Below, piece after piece: positions 44,236-53,799 of a stretch of DNA of 64,000 nt. How positions within the stretch are numbered: position 1 is the first letter of the stretch; each line of letters starts with the position of its first letter. The notes under the pieces were generated by a model. That model had not been told where the DNA came from, made no database searches, and saw only the letters and a program-made list of their open reading frames with translations. Origin of the DNA: an uncultured Eubacteriales bacterium (GTDB lineage Bacteria > Bacillota > Clostridia > Oscillospirales > CAG-272). The stretch is taken from the NCBI GenBank assembly GCA_934446065.1, contig CAKSDP010000005.1, positions 1 through 64,000 on the forward strand. Direction: 5' to 3'. Made by a program: the position numbers and the translations under genes.

Positions 44236-45333
44236 ATGAATTACGGACAAAACGAAAAAGTAAGACCGGATCCGGAACGCACTCCGCAGTCATACCCACC
44301 CGACCGACGGGAAGTGCGCGATCCGAGAGCCGCAGGTGGTCCGCCGAGGCGGCGCCCGCAGAATGTTCCGCAAAGACCGCGCGGAGAAGGACAGCCGCGC
44401 CCGCAGCCTCATCAGGGGCAGAGACGCCGCCCGATGGGACAGGCGTATGCTCCGCGCCCCGCGAGACGCGGCGGATATTACGGACAGGGAAGACCCGGAC
44501 GTTCTCCGAAGAACAGCGCGGCATACGCCGTAATCGCGGTTCTGCTTCTGGTGATCGTCGTGTCGCTTGTGTCGATAATCCGCTCGTGTTCGAGCGCACG
44601 GCACGGTGATGCTGCGGACACGGCATCAACCTCAGGCGGTGCGAACACTGCCGAGAGCGTGCCGCCCGAAACAGAAACCGTGACCGGCGATTATGACCAG
44701 TCGATCTCGATCGTGCGCGGCAAGGAAAACGGAAAGATACGTATTTGCGTCGATGCGGGACACGGCTATGACGATGTTGGTGCGCAAAGCCCGAACCTCG
44801 GCTCGAAAAACGAGGAGGATATAAACCTCGCGGTTGCGGAAAAGCTCGTGCCGCTTCTGACATACGAGGGCTATGACGTGATAATGACGCGCGAGAGCGA
44901 CACACCGCCCTCAACGCTGAAGCCGAACAAGAACGGGCAGTATCTGATTGACCCGAAGTGGCGTTCCGAGTTTGCAAACAGGAACGATACCGATCTGTAC
45001 ATATCGCTTCACTGCAACTCGTTCGACGATACGTCGGCGAGCGGCATCAGGCTCTACTATTGCAGCGACTCTACCTACGGCTCGGACGAATTTGCATCGA
45101 AGCTTTCGGCAGCGATGGCGGGAACGTTCAATATTGCCGCGCCGAAGGCGATCGGTATGACCACCGCGAATGCATATGTTGTTACAAAGTTAGTGAATGC
45201 TCCGTCCGTTCTTGTTGAGATGGGATTCATCACGAACAAGACCGACGCCGAAAATCTCCTGAGCGAGGAGTGGCAGACGCAGATGGCGCGCGCCGTCGCA
45301 CGCGGAATCAAGGACTATCTCTCCGCCGAGTGA
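44236..45333 (+). CDS. membrane-anchored N-acetylmuramoyl-L-alanine amidase (Amidase_3)
   Basis: A 365-residue wall hydrolase. The N-terminal 95 residues are cytoplasmic, low-complexity and rich in Arg, Pro, Gln and Gly. A membrane segment lies at about 97-116, then a Ser/Thr linker. The zinc amidase domain fills about 170-365: ligands are His in VDAGHGYDD, Glu in KNEEDINLA and His in YISLHCNSF, with the catalytic Glu in VLVEMGFITN. It cuts the bond between muramic acid and the stem peptide. SD AAGGA precedes ATG 44236. The long basic, disordered N-terminus is unusual and may bind a divisome or nucleoid partner. Confidence 0.93.
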   Translation: MNYGQNEKVRPDPERTPQSYPPDRREVRDPRAAGGPPRRRPQNVPQRPRGEGQPRPQPHQGQRRRPMGQAYAPRPARRGGYYGQGRPGRSPKNSAAYAVIAVLLLVIVVSLVSIIRSCSSARHGDAADTASTSGGANTAESVPPETETVTGDYDQSISIVRGKENGKIRICVDAGHGYDDVGAQSPNLGSKNEEDINLAVAEKLVPLLTYEGYDVIMTRESDTPPSTLKPNKNGQYLIDPKWRSEFANRNDTDLYISLHCNSFDDTSASGIRLYYCSDSTYGSDEFASKLSAAMAGTFNIAAPKAIGMTTANAYVVTKLVNAPSVLVEMGFITNKTDAENLLSEEWQTQMARAVARGIKDYLSAE

Positions 45334-45369
45334 GAGGGAACGCGCAAAAGAACCGTTATACCGAATACA

Positions 45370-45405
45370 AAAAACGCACTCCGGAGCGATCCGAAGTGCG
45401 TTTTT
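45370..45405. terminator. bidirectional terminator between the amidase gene and asnS
   Basis: Perfect 11-bp arms AAAAACGCACT / AGTGCGTTTTT with a 14-base loop; A- and T-tracts on both sides. Confidence 0.9.
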
Positions 45406-45453
45406 GCGGTTGTCCCTATATAATTATATGGAAGCTTTTGAAATGCTCTAAAA

Positions 45454-46848
45454 TTACAGCTCGCACGTGCCGACCGTGCGGGGGAAGGGAAGCACGTCGC
45501 GTATGTTCTGTACGCCGGTCAGATACATAATGCATCTCTCGAATCCGAGACCGAAGCCCGCGTGCCGAGCCGATCCGTATTTGCGCAGATCGAGGTAGAA
45601 GTCATAGCTCTTGCGGTCAAGCCCAAGCTCGTCGATACGCGCCTCAAGCTTTGCAAGGTCGTCCTCACGCTGCGAGCCGCCGATGATCTCGCCGATTCCG
45701 GGAACGAGACAGTCCATCGCCGCGACAGTGCGTCCGTCGTCGTTCAGCTTCATGTAGAACGCCTTTATCTCCTTCGGATAGTCGGTCACGAATACCGGGC
45801 GCTTGAATATCTGCTCGGTGAGGAAGCGCTCGTGCTCTGTCTGAAGATCGCAGCCCCAGAACACCTTGTACGCGAAGTTGTCGTTGTTTTTCTCGAGGAT
45901 CTCTACCGCTTCGGTGTATGTTACGTGTCCGAACTCGGAGTCTCTTACGTGGCAGAGACGGTCGATAAGCCCCGTGTCCACGAATTTGTTCAGAAACTCC
46001 ATCTCCTCCGGAGCGTTCTCGAGAACGTAGGAGATAATGTACTTTATCATGTCCTCGGCAAGGCACATATCGTCTGCGAGGTCTGCAAACGCCATCTCCG
46101 GCTCGATCATCCAGAACTCAGCCGCATGGCGAGTCGTGTTCGAGTTTTCCGCGCGGAACGTCGGTCCGAACGTGTAGATGTTCTTGAACGCCATCGCGAA
46201 CGCCTCGCCGTTGAGCTGACCGCTGACGGTCAGGTTCGTGCTGCGTCCGAAGAAATCTTTCGAGAAATCGACAGTGCCGTCGTCGTTCTTCGGTACGTCG
46301 TTGAGGTCAAGCGTCGTCACGCGGAACATCTCGCCTGCGCCCTCGCAGTCGCTGCCGGTGATGAGCGGTGTGTGCGTGTACACGAATCCGCGCTCGTTGA
46401 AGAATTTGTGGATAGCAAACGCTGCAAGGGAGCGGATACGGAATACCGCCTGGAACAGGTTCGTTCTCGGACGAAGGTGCGAGATCGTCCGCAGATACTC
46501 CGTGGTGTGGCGCTTCTTCTGAAGCGGGTAGTCCGGCGTGGACGCACCCTCGATCGTGACCTCGTCGGCGTGAAGCTCGAACGGCTGCTTTGCGTCCGGA
46601 GTCATCACAAGCTTACCCGTGACGATGAGCGCACATCCGACATTAAGCTTGCCGATCTCGGCGAAGTTTGCGAGCTTGTCGTCGTATACGATCTGGAGCG
46701 GCTCGAAGAACGTGCCGTCAGCCATGACGATGAATCCGAATGTCTTTGATGCGCGGATGCTTCTGACCCAGCCGCCGACCGTGATTGTCTTTCCCGCAAA
46801 GCTTTCCGTCTCCCTGAAAACGGAGCGGAGTGGTATGAGTTTTTCCAT
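45454..46848 (-). CDS. asnS: asparaginyl-tRNA synthetase
   Basis: A 464-residue class II synthetase. The N-terminal OB-fold anticodon domain begins VGGWVRSIRASKTFGFIVM; the catalytic core has the class II motifs FRAENSNTTRHAAEFWMIEP and GLGFERCIMYLTG. Features such as PLQKKRHTTEYLR are typical of AsnS rather than AspS. It charges tRNA-Asn directly, so at least part of Asn-tRNA does not need amidotransferase. Last of the leftward run with obgE, ppa and an aminotransferase (30 bases after obgE). Confidence 0.96.
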   Translation of the reverse strand: MEKLIPLRSVFRETESFAGKTITVGGWVRSIRASKTFGFIVMADGTFFEPLQIVYDDKLANFAEIGKLNVGCALIVTGKLVMTPDAKQPFELHADEVTIEGASTPDYPLQKKRHTTEYLRTISHLRPRTNLFQAVFRIRSLAAFAIHKFFNERGFVYTHTPLITGSDCEGAGEMFRVTTLDLNDVPKNDDGTVDFSKDFFGRSTNLTVSGQLNGEAFAMAFKNIYTFGPTFRAENSNTTRHAAEFWMIEPEMAFADLADDMCLAEDMIKYIISYVLENAPEEMEFLNKFVDTGLIDRLCHVRDSEFGHVTYTEAVEILEKNNDNFAYKVFWGCDLQTEHERFLTEQIFKRPVFVTDYPKEIKAFYMKLNDDGRTVAAMDCLVPGIGEIIGGSQREDDLAKLEARIDELGLDRKSYDFYLDLRKYGSARHAGFGLGFERCIMYLTGVQNIRDVLPFPRTVGTCEL

Positions 46849-46878
46849 TTTATTTAACCTTTCTTTATTATATCTGTG

Positions 46879-48165
46879 TCAGTCGATGAAGTCGAATTCA
46901 AGCTCGTACATACGGACGGTGCAGCCCTCGCGGCATCCCGCCGCACGCAGCTTGTCGATGACTCCGCCGCGGTTGAGCGAGCGCTCAAAGTACATGAGCG
47001 ATTCTCTGTCGTCAAAATTGACTCTGCCGCACAGCTTCTCAAGCCATGCTCCTTCGCAGACGAACGCGCCGTCGTCGGCCCTCGTGATCCGTGTCTCCTC
47101 GGCAGTGCAGCCGTCCTCGTCGGAAACGGGAGCAGCCTCGGCTTCGTAGGTCAGCGTCGGCGGGAGCGTCTCGAGCATTTTTGCGATCTTTCGTACAAGC
47201 TCGTCAAGCCCCTCGTGCGTTACCGCCGAGATCGGCACGATCTCGTACCCCGTGTCGGCGATCTTCTCACTCAGCTCCTTCAGCGCCGCCTCGCGCTCTT
47301 CATCCGTGAGGAGATCGCATTTGTTTGCTGCGATTATCCTCGGACGTGACGCCACGGTGGCGGAATATTTTTCAAGCTCGCCGGCGATCGTGAAGAAATC
47401 GTCTGCCGGTGCACGTCCTTCGTATCCCGAAAGATCGACTACCTGAACGATCAGGCGGCATCGCTCGATGTGACGCAGAAACGCGTGACCGAGCCCCGCG
47501 CCGTCGGAGGCACCCTCGATCAGTCCGGGAATGTCAGCCATAACAAAACCGGACTCGGCTCCGGTGGAGACCACGCCGAGGTTCGGCTCAAGCGTCGTGA
47601 AGTGGTATTCCGCGATCTTCGGGCGCGCCGCCGATACTGCGGCAAGAAGCGATGATTTGCCCGCCGACGGCAGTCCCGCAAGACCGACGTCCGCGATCAT
47701 CTTCAGCTCGAGCAGAACCTCGCCCTCCTCGCCGGGAAGGCCGCTTTTTGCAAAGCGCGGGATCTGCCTTGTCGCGGTGGAGAAATGCTTGTTGCCCCAG
47801 CCGCCGCGTCCGCCTTTGAATATCACGAAATCCTCTCCGTCCGACATATCGTGAATGACCCTGCCGGATTCGGGATCCTTTATTACCGTTCCGCGCGGCA
47901 CCTGCACAATAATGTCGGTGCCGTTCTTGCCGTGGCATTTCCCGCCCTCGCCGGCACCGCCGTTCTCCGCGAGAAACTTTCGCTTGTAGCGGAACGCGAG
48001 CAGCGTGTTCGAGCCTTCGTCCACGCGCATGATGACGCTGCCGCCACGACCTCCGTCGCCGCCGTCGGGTCCCCCGCGCGCAACATATTTTTCGCGTCTG
48101 AACGAGACGCAGCCGTTTCCGCCTGCTCCCGCTTTCAGGAATATTTTGATTTTGTCAATAAACAT
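46879..48165 (-). CDS. obgE: GTPase Obg (CgtA)
   Basis: A 428-residue GTPase for 50S assembly and stress/sporulation signalling. The N-terminal glycine-rich Obg fold (KAGAGGNGCVSFRREKYV, GGPDGGDGGRGG) is followed by the G domain (GLPSAGKSS, DIPGLIEGA, NKCD). The C-terminal OCT domain (about 355-428) is present, which is typical of Gram-positive Obg. It follows ppa by 16 bases. GTP-bound Obg is needed for the phosphorelay that starts sporulation in Bacillus. Confidence 0.97.
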   Translation of the reverse strand: MFIDKIKIFLKAGAGGNGCVSFRREKYVARGGPDGGDGGRGGSVIMRVDEGSNTLLAFRYKRKFLAENGGAGEGGKCHGKNGTDIIVQVPRGTVIKDPESGRVIHDMSDGEDFVIFKGGRGGWGNKHFSTATRQIPRFAKSGLPGEEGEVLLELKMIADVGLAGLPSAGKSSLLAAVSAARPKIAEYHFTTLEPNLGVVSTGAESGFVMADIPGLIEGASDGAGLGHAFLRHIERCRLIVQVVDLSGYEGRAPADDFFTIAGELEKYSATVASRPRIIAANKCDLLTDEEREAALKELSEKIADTGYEIVPISAVTHEGLDELVRKIAKMLETLPPTLTYEAEAAPVSDEDGCTAEETRITRADDGAFVCEGAWLEKLCGRVNFDDRESLMYFERSLNRGGVIDKLRAAGCREGCTVRMYELEFDFID

Positions 48166-48181
48166 AGTGTCTCCGATAGAT

Positions 48182-48718
48182 TTATTTTTCGCCGAATTTC
48201 ATCCGGTACGACTCGATCGCGCTTTTTATTATCGACTCGGCATCCTCCCTGCCGCAGAGATTGTTCACGGCGGTCTCCTTCTCCTCGAGTTGCTTGTACA
48301 CTTTGAAGAAGTGGCGCATTTCGTCGAAGATGTGGGACGGCAGATCGAATATCGACTCGATCGTGTTGTAGGTCGGGTCGGTAAAGGGGATCGCGATGAT
48401 CTTCTCGTCGAACCTGCCGCTGTCGCTCATCTTGATAACACCGATCGGGTAGCACTCGACGAGCGTCATCGGAAGCAGCTCCTCCGAGCAGATCACGAGC
48501 ACGTCGAGCGGATCAAGGTCGTCGGCATAGGTGAGCGGAATGAATCCGTAATTCGCCGGGTAGTGCGTTGAGGTGTACAGTATGCGGTCGAGACGGATGA
48601 GACCTGTCTCCTTGTCCATCTCGTATTTGTTTTTGCTGTTCTTCGGGATCTCAATAACTGCGGTGAATCTTTCGGGTGTTACGCGGTGAGACGGCATATC
48701 GTGCCAAATGTTTCCCAT
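48182..48718 (-). CDS. ppa: family I inorganic pyrophosphatase
   Basis: A 178-residue soluble enzyme that hydrolyses pyrophosphate and pulls tRNA charging and nucleic acid synthesis forward. The active-site block YADDLDPLDVLV and the region TSTHYPANYGFIPLTYADD are clear, with K/R and D ligands for magnesium. ATG 48718 is chosen (SD AAAGGA, 10-base spacing); an earlier ATG at 48724 is too close to it. It lies between the aminotransferase and obgE in one leftward unit. Confidence 0.94.
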   Translation of the reverse strand: MGNIWHDMPSHRVTPERFTAVIEIPKNSKNKYEMDKETGLIRLDRILYTSTHYPANYGFIPLTYADDLDPLDVLVICSEELLPMTLVECYPIGVIKMSDSGRFDEKIIAIPFTDPTYNTIESIFDLPSHIFDEMRHFFKVYKQLEEKETAVNNLCGREDAESIIKSAIESYRMKFGEK

Positions 48719-48749
48719 AGTCAAAGAATCCTTTCACGTAAATCTTGAT

Positions 48750-49937
48750 TTATCCTATAAATTCGCGTGCCGCATCGGCGAGGATCTTCACTCCGCGCAC
48801 GATGTCCTCGTCGGACGGAGTTGCATAGGTTATGCGGAACGACTGCGACGGAGCTTCGGTGTCGCAGTTGAACGCAATGCCGGGAACGGCGGAAACGCCG
48901 AGAGCCGACGCTCTCTTTATATATGCCGTCATGTCAACGGAGTCCGGCAGAGTGCACCAGATGAACAGACCGCCGTCGGGACGGGTATACGTCACGCTTT
49001 TCGGCATATTTTCGTCAAGCGTGCGGAGCATCAGTGCGCATTTCTCGCCGTAAAGCTTGCAGATCCCGGCGATGTGTGCGTCAAAATCATATTCGTTGAT
49101 AAAACGATGGCAGAGCATCTGGAAGAAGATGTTGGTGTGAACGTCCTCGCACTGCTTTGCAACGACCATCTTCTGTACGACCGGTACGGGGCCGCAGACG
49201 TATCCGAGGCGTATGCCCGCCGACAGAATTTTCGAGAACGAGGAGCAGTACACGACGATGCCCTCGGTGTCGATAGACTTCAGAGTCGGAATATCCTCGC
49301 CGGAGAAGCGAAGCTCGCCGTAAGGGTTGTCCTCAAGGATCATCAGCCCGTGACGGAGCGCGATATCGTATATCTTCTTTCGCTTTTCGAGCGATGTCGT
49401 GATCCCCGACGGGTTCTGGAACGTCGGAATGAGGTACAGAAGGCGTGCGCGAGGCTCATGTGCGAGCACCTCTTCAAGAGCCTCGACGGATATCCCGTCG
49501 TCCTCCATCGGAACGCCAATCGTGCGTGCGCCCATCGAGCGGAACGCGTTCAGTGCGCCGATAAAGCTCGGGTTCTCGCATATTACAGCGTCGCCCTCGT
49601 TTGTGAGCGCCTTGCAGCAAAGCTCAATGCCCTGCTGACCGCCGGAGGTGATTATGACCTGATTTGCCGATGTGTCGATTCTGAACTTTGCTCTCAGCCG
49701 GGCTTCAACGTCGGATATGAGCGGAGCATAGCCCTCGGTCACGCTGTACTGGAGCGCCGCCGTTGAGTCGTTTGCGAAAATATCGGCGGAGATCTCACGG
49801 ATCGCCTCAACGGGGAACGAAAGCGGTGACGGATTGCCCGCGGAGAACGCTATCGTGTTGCCGCCGCTGTTCTTGAGAATCTCACGGATCGCAGACGGCT
49901 TCAGCGCCGCCAGCCTGTCGGAAATCTTGTATTCCAT
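48750..49937 (-). CDS. PLP-dependent class I/II aminotransferase
   Basis: A 395-residue aminotransferase of the LysN/ARO8-like group (MocR-type catalytic fold without the HTH). PLP lysine is in CSSFSKILSAGIRLGY. The aspartate and tyrosine that contact the cofactor are in EDNPYGELRF, and the nucleotide-phosphate loop is TSGGQQGIELC. Such enzymes act on aromatic, branched-chain or 2-aminoadipate substrates; specificity cannot be read from sequence alone. It heads the leftward operon with ppa, obgE and asnS. SD GAGGTG. An AT-rich stretch at 49960-49985 probably holds the promoter. Confidence 0.9.
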   Translation of the reverse strand: MEYKISDRLAALKPSAIREILKNSGGNTIAFSAGNPSPLSFPVEAIREISADIFANDSTAALQYSVTEGYAPLISDVEARLRAKFRIDTSANQVIITSGGQQGIELCCKALTNEGDAVICENPSFIGALNAFRSMGARTIGVPMEDDGISVEALEEVLAHEPRARLLYLIPTFQNPSGITTSLEKRKKIYDIALRHGLMILEDNPYGELRFSGEDIPTLKSIDTEGIVVYCSSFSKILSAGIRLGYVCGPVPVVQKMVVAKQCEDVHTNIFFQMLCHRFINEYDFDAHIAGICKLYGEKCALMLRTLDENMPKSVTYTRPDGGLFIWCTLPDSVDMTAYIKRASALGVSAVPGIAFNCDTEAPSQSFRITYATPSDEDIVRGVKILADAAREFIG

Positions 49938-50047
49938 ATTTCACCTCGCGAATGGTTACCATATTATTATAATATAATATTCTAACACATATTCCCCGAA
50001 AATACAACTGCGAATTTGCGATTTATGCGGCATCGCGGAAATATGCC

Positions 50048-50075
50048 TTGCATTATAAAATATTTGTGGTAGAAT
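50048..50075 (+). promoter_or_regulatory. sigma-A promoter of pepD
   Basis: TTGCAT at 50048-50053 and TAGAAT at 50070-50075 with a 16-bp spacer. Confidence 0.65.
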
Positions 50076-50109
50076 ATATGTATGTAATTCTGTAAGGGAG
50101 TGATTTTCT

Positions 50110-51531
50110 GTGATTAAAGGCGCATCTGATAAAAATAAAGTGTTTGCATATTTCGAGGAGTTGTCCGCGATCCCGAGAGGATCGGGCAATACCGATGCCG
50201 TAAGCGCGTACTGCATGGCGTTTGCCGAGGCGCACGGGCTTGAGGCGTCGCGCGACAGCTTCAATAACGTTGTGATAAAAAAGCCTGCATCCGCCGGATA
50301 TGAAGGACACGATACCGTGATACTTCAGGGACACCTCGATATGGTGTGCGAAAAAACAGCCGACAGCACGCACGACTTTCTGCGTGACGGAATAAAGCTC
50401 GTCTCCGACGGAGAAATGCTTCGTGCGGACGGAACCACGCTCGGTGCCGACGACGGCATTGCCGTTGCGATGACGCTTGCCGTGCTCGATGACGACAGCC
50501 TGCCGCATCCGCCGATAGAAGCAGTTTTCACCACTGATGAGGAGACCGGAATGTACGGTTCGGAGGGGCTTGACACGACGAAACTTGACGGTCATATTCT
50601 CATTAATATCGACTCCGGCGAAGAGGGCGTGCTCACCGTAGGCTGCGCCGGAGGTGCCAAGACTACGACTGTTCTGACTCTTCACCGAGCGCCGGATGAC
50701 GGTCACCTCGTCCGTATCAGAGTCGACGGACTTCTCGGCGGTCACTCGGGAATCGACATCGACAAGGGAAGGCTTAACGCCGACGCGACCCTTGCGGATT
50801 TTCTCGCGTCTCTCGATATGCCGTTTCGCATAGTCTCGATCAGCGGCGGATTCAAGGACAACGTGATCCCGTGCGCTGCGGAGTGCGTGATCTCCTGCGG
50901 AGCTGATGCGGAAGAGATATGCCGCGCCGCTTCTGCGTATGCCGATAAGATCCGCCCCGACACCGATCCGAACCTTGCAGTCTCGTGCGAGGATGCGGGC
51001 GAGGATGCGGAGTCGTTCGACCCCGATTCCACCGCCGAGATACTGAAATTCATCCGTGAGACGCCGAGCGGCATAATCAAGATGAGCGAGACGATTGACG
51101 GAATGGTGCAGACTTCGCAGAATCTCGGAATACTTGAGACGTCGGGCAATACCGTGAAGGCGGTGGTGTCTGTCAGAAGCAGCGTTGCCGCAGAAAAGGA
51201 AGAAGCTGTCGAAAAGCTGCGCAGGCACGCGAAGGAGTACGGAGCCGAATTCAGCGTGCACGGTCACTATCCCGCGTGGGAGGTGGTCGACGATTCGCGT
51301 CTCCGCGAGACGATGGTTCGCGTGTACGAGCGGCTGAACGGCAGATCTCCGGTGATAACCACCGTGCACGCCGGACTCGAATGCGGGCTTTTCGGCGGAA
51401 AAATCCGGAATTTCGATGCAGTGTCCATCGGACCGGATATGTGGGATATCCACACTGTTTCGGAGCATCTTTCGATAGCTTCGACCGAGCACACATACGA
51501 TTATCTGTGCACGGTGCTCGCTGAGCTGTAA
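50110..51531 (+). CDS. pepD: aminoacyl-histidine dipeptidase (PepD, M20 family)
   Basis: A 473-residue di-zinc peptidase that splits carnosine-like and other Xaa-His dipeptides. The first metal site is ILQGHLDMVCEK, the second LGADDGIAVAM, the catalytic Glu pair lies in FTTDEETGM, and a lid domain (GGHSGIDIDKGR) follows. The C-terminal zinc His is in IGPDMWDIHTVSEH. Start GTG 50110 is set by AAGGGAGTG upstream. It stands just before the opp operon, so peptide import and cleavage are neighbours. Confidence 0.94.
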   Translation: MIKGASDKNKVFAYFEELSAIPRGSGNTDAVSAYCMAFAEAHGLEASRDSFNNVVIKKPASAGYEGHDTVILQGHLDMVCEKTADSTHDFLRDGIKLVSDGEMLRADGTTLGADDGIAVAMTLAVLDDDSLPHPPIEAVFTTDEETGMYGSEGLDTTKLDGHILINIDSGEEGVLTVGCAGGAKTTTVLTLHRAPDDGHLVRIRVDGLLGGHSGIDIDKGRLNADATLADFLASLDMPFRIVSISGGFKDNVIPCAAECVISCGADAEEICRAASAYADKIRPDTDPNLAVSCEDAGEDAESFDPDSTAEILKFIRETPSGIIKMSETIDGMVQTSQNLGILETSGNTVKAVVSVRSSVAAEKEEAVEKLRRHAKEYGAEFSVHGHYPAWEVVDDSRLRETMVRVYERLNGRSPVITTVHAGLECGLFGGKIRNFDAVSIGPDMWDIHTVSEHLSIASTEHTYDYLCTVLAEL

Positions 51532-51545
51532 TCCCCGAAAATAAA

Positions 51546-51587
51546 GGCGTCCGCAGGAATTTTTCGTTCCTGTCGGGCGCCGTTTTG
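51546..51587 (+). terminator. intrinsic terminator of pepD
   Basis: Imperfect stem GGCGTCCGCAGGAA / TTCCTGTCGGGCGCC, loop TTTTTCG, then GTTTTGTTT. Confidence 0.85.
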
Positions 51588-51630
51588 TTTATCGTTTGTA
51601 CACAAATTGAAGCGGATTTGAAAACAACTA

Positions 51631-51659
51631 TTGATTTTTCCGACCCGGTGTGCTATAAT
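51631..51659 (+). promoter_or_regulatory. promoter of the opp operon
   Basis: TTGATT at 51631-51636 and TATAAT at 51654-51659 with a 17-bp spacer, plus a TGC just before the -10 (extended -10 form). Confidence 0.8.
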
Positions 51660-51741
51660 ACTGTGTATCTACATAAAAAATTCTCCAAAAAGCAAAATTC
51701 TGGTTAAATCTCGATATTATTCATCCGGACGCTCGGCTGTC

Positions 51742-51771
51742 GCTGTGTGCACCGGTTGTATGGTACACAGC
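51742..51771 (+). promoter_or_regulatory. hairpin in the opp leader
   Basis: GCTGTGT and ACACAGC arms, extended by ACC/GGT, form a stem about 30 bases before the oppB start. No U-run follows, so it is not a terminator; it could be an mRNA stabiliser or regulatory element of the 138-base leader. Confidence 0.45.
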
Positions 51772-51803
51772 AAAGAGAGACAAGCAAGAGGAGCGTGAAT
51801 CTG

Positions 51804-52721
51804 TTGACAAAGTATATCATAAAGCGCGTCGCGATGGGACTTCTCAGCATATTTATCGTCGCAACGCTTACATTTTTTCTGATGAATCTCGTCCCCGGCG
51901 GCCCTTTCACCGCCGAGAAATCCATCAGTAAGGCTGCCCAGGAGGCACTTGCCGCGAAATACGGCTTGGACAAGCCGATCATGGAGCGCTACATTACATA
52001 CATGACCGATTTCGTGAAAGGAGATATGGGCTTCAGCCTGAAGCAGCGCGGTCTCACCGTAAACGAGATCATCGCGACTAAGTTCCCGGTCTCCGCAAAG
52101 CTTGCGGGTATTGCGGTTGCGGTTGCGCTTCTTGTCGGAATACCGCTCGGATGTATCTCCGCATACAACCGAGGCAAATTCGCCGATAACTTTATAATCG
52201 TGCTTGCAACGTGCGGTATCGCGATACCAAGCTTTATCAGCAGCGTTCTGCTGCTCTATGCGTTCGGATGCAAGCTCAATATTCTGCCGACTGTCGGTCT
52301 GAACACGCTGTCGTCATACATAATGCCGATCACGGCGCTTGCGATATATCCTACGGCTTACATCACCAGACTAATGCGCTCGAGCCTGCTCGACGTTATG
52401 GGTCAGGACTATATCCGCACCGCCAAGGCGAAGGGTCTTTCCGGATTCCGCGTACTGTTCAAGCACGCGCTCCGCAACGCCGTCCTTCCGATCGTCACAT
52501 ATGTCGGTCCCATGCTTGCAAACATGATGACCGGTTCGTTCATCGTTGAAAAGATCTTCACCATTCCGGGACTCGGCCGTGAGTTCGTTTCCTCCATCAC
52601 CAACCGCGATTATACTATGATCATGGGTACAACCATAGTGCTGGCGACGCTGATCATAACGGCAAACGTGATCGTCGATATCCTCTACAAGGTCATCGAC
52701 CCGCGTATAAAACTGAAGTAA
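51804..52721 (+). CDS. oppB: oligopeptide ABC transporter permease OppB
   Basis: A 305-residue permease with six membrane segments (first at about 8-30, IFIVATLTFFLMNLVPGGPF). The EAA-type loop that contacts the ATPase is MVT-type (LLDVMGQDYIRTAKAKGLSG). The C-terminus carries EKIFTIPGLG, a hallmark of OppB/DppB. Start TTG 51804 is set by GAGGAG ten bases upstream; GTG 51795 lies too close. It is first gene of oppBCDFA. Confidence 0.93.
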   Translation: MTKYIIKRVAMGLLSIFIVATLTFFLMNLVPGGPFTAEKSISKAAQEALAAKYGLDKPIMERYITYMTDFVKGDMGFSLKQRGLTVNEIIATKFPVSAKLAGIAVAVALLVGIPLGCISAYNRGKFADNFIIVLATCGIAIPSFISSVLLLYAFGCKLNILPTVGLNTLSSYIMPITALAIYPTAYITRLMRSSLLDVMGQDYIRTAKAKGLSGFRVLFKHALRNAVLPIVTYVGPMLANMMTGSFIVEKIFTIPGLGREFVSSITNRDYTMIMGTTIVLATLIITANVIVDILYKVIDPRIKLK

Positions 52722-52742
52722 GGAGCCGGTACTGAAGTAAAA

Positions 52743-53783
52743 ATGAAAAATAAAATTCCGAGTCTTCATCTTAACGCCGACGATTTTATTCCTGCAACTC
52801 ACGATGAAAAAGAAAGCCTTGTTGTGATGCGCGAAAGCGTGAACTTCTGGAAGGACGGTCTCCGCCGCCTCCGGAAGAACAAGATCGCAATGGTCAGCCT
52901 TATTTTCATCGTCCTCATTATGATTTTTGCATATGTTCTGCCGAGTTTTTGGCCGTACACGTATGAGCAGCAGATCAAATACAGCGAGAACCTCAAGCCG
53001 TTTGAGTACGGCACAGCCGAGCAGGCTCGCATTGACGCCGGAGAGAGCGTGTTCCCGCACATCTGCGGCACCGACAAGCTCGGACGTGATTTCGCCGTCC
53101 GTCTCATGATGGGTACGCGAATCAGCCTTACGGTCGGTCTTATCTGCGCGGCGCTCGTCCTCATTGTCGGCGCGACATACGGCGCGATCGCCGGATTTGC
53201 CGGCGGCTGGGTCGATAATATAATGATGCGAATAACGGATATCCTGTACACGATACCGGATATTCTGCTGATAATCATACTTTCGATGACGCTGAAGCCG
53301 CTCCTTGATACCTTGTCGGAGCACGCCGGATTCATGTGGATGCAGAAGGTCGGTTCCGGCCTTATCGCGATCTTCATCGTGTTCGCCCTGCTTTATTGGG
53401 TCGGAATGGCGCGTATCACCCGCTCTCAGGTGCTTATCCTGAAGGAGTCGGAGTATGTCACCGCAGCCCGTGCGCTCGGCGCCGGCAGCGCCCGCATAAT
53501 CAGAAAGCATCTGCTTACAAACTGCATCGGTACGCTTATAGTTACGACAACGCTTCAGATACCGTCCGCGATCTTTACCGAGAGCTACCTCAGCTTCCTC
53601 GGACTCGGAGTTGCGGCACCTATGCCGTCTCTCGGATCGCTTGCAACTGACGCCGTGAAGGGTATGAATACGTATCCTCACCTGCTCCTGCTTCCCGCGG
53701 TTCTCATAAGCGTGATCATCCTTGCATTCAACCTTTTCGGCGACGGTCTGCGCGATGCGTTCGACCCGAAGCTGAAGAACTGA
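52743..53783 (+). CDS. oppC: oligopeptide ABC transporter permease OppC
   Basis: A 346-residue partner permease with an N-terminal cytoplasmic extension (about 1-50) typical of OppC, six membrane segments, and the EAA loop (LKESEYVTAARALGAGSARI). A periplasm-facing loop (about 80-110) is longer than in DppC. It starts 21 bases after oppB with a modest SD. Forms the channel with OppB. Confidence 0.95.
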   Translation: MKNKIPSLHLNADDFIPATHDEKESLVVMRESVNFWKDGLRRLRKNKIAMVSLIFIVLIMIFAYVLPSFWPYTYEQQIKYSENLKPFEYGTAEQARIDAGESVFPHICGTDKLGRDFAVRLMMGTRISLTVGLICAALVLIVGATYGAIAGFAGGWVDNIMMRITDILYTIPDILLIIILSMTLKPLLDTLSEHAGFMWMQKVGSGLIAIFIVFALLYWVGMARITRSQVLILKESEYVTAARALGAGSARIIRKHLLTNCIGTLIVTTTLQIPSAIFTESYLSFLGLGVAAPMPSLGSLATDAVKGMNTYPHLLLLPAVLISVIILAFNLFGDGLRDAFDPKLKN

Positions 53784-53799
53784 GAAGGAGGACGATCTG

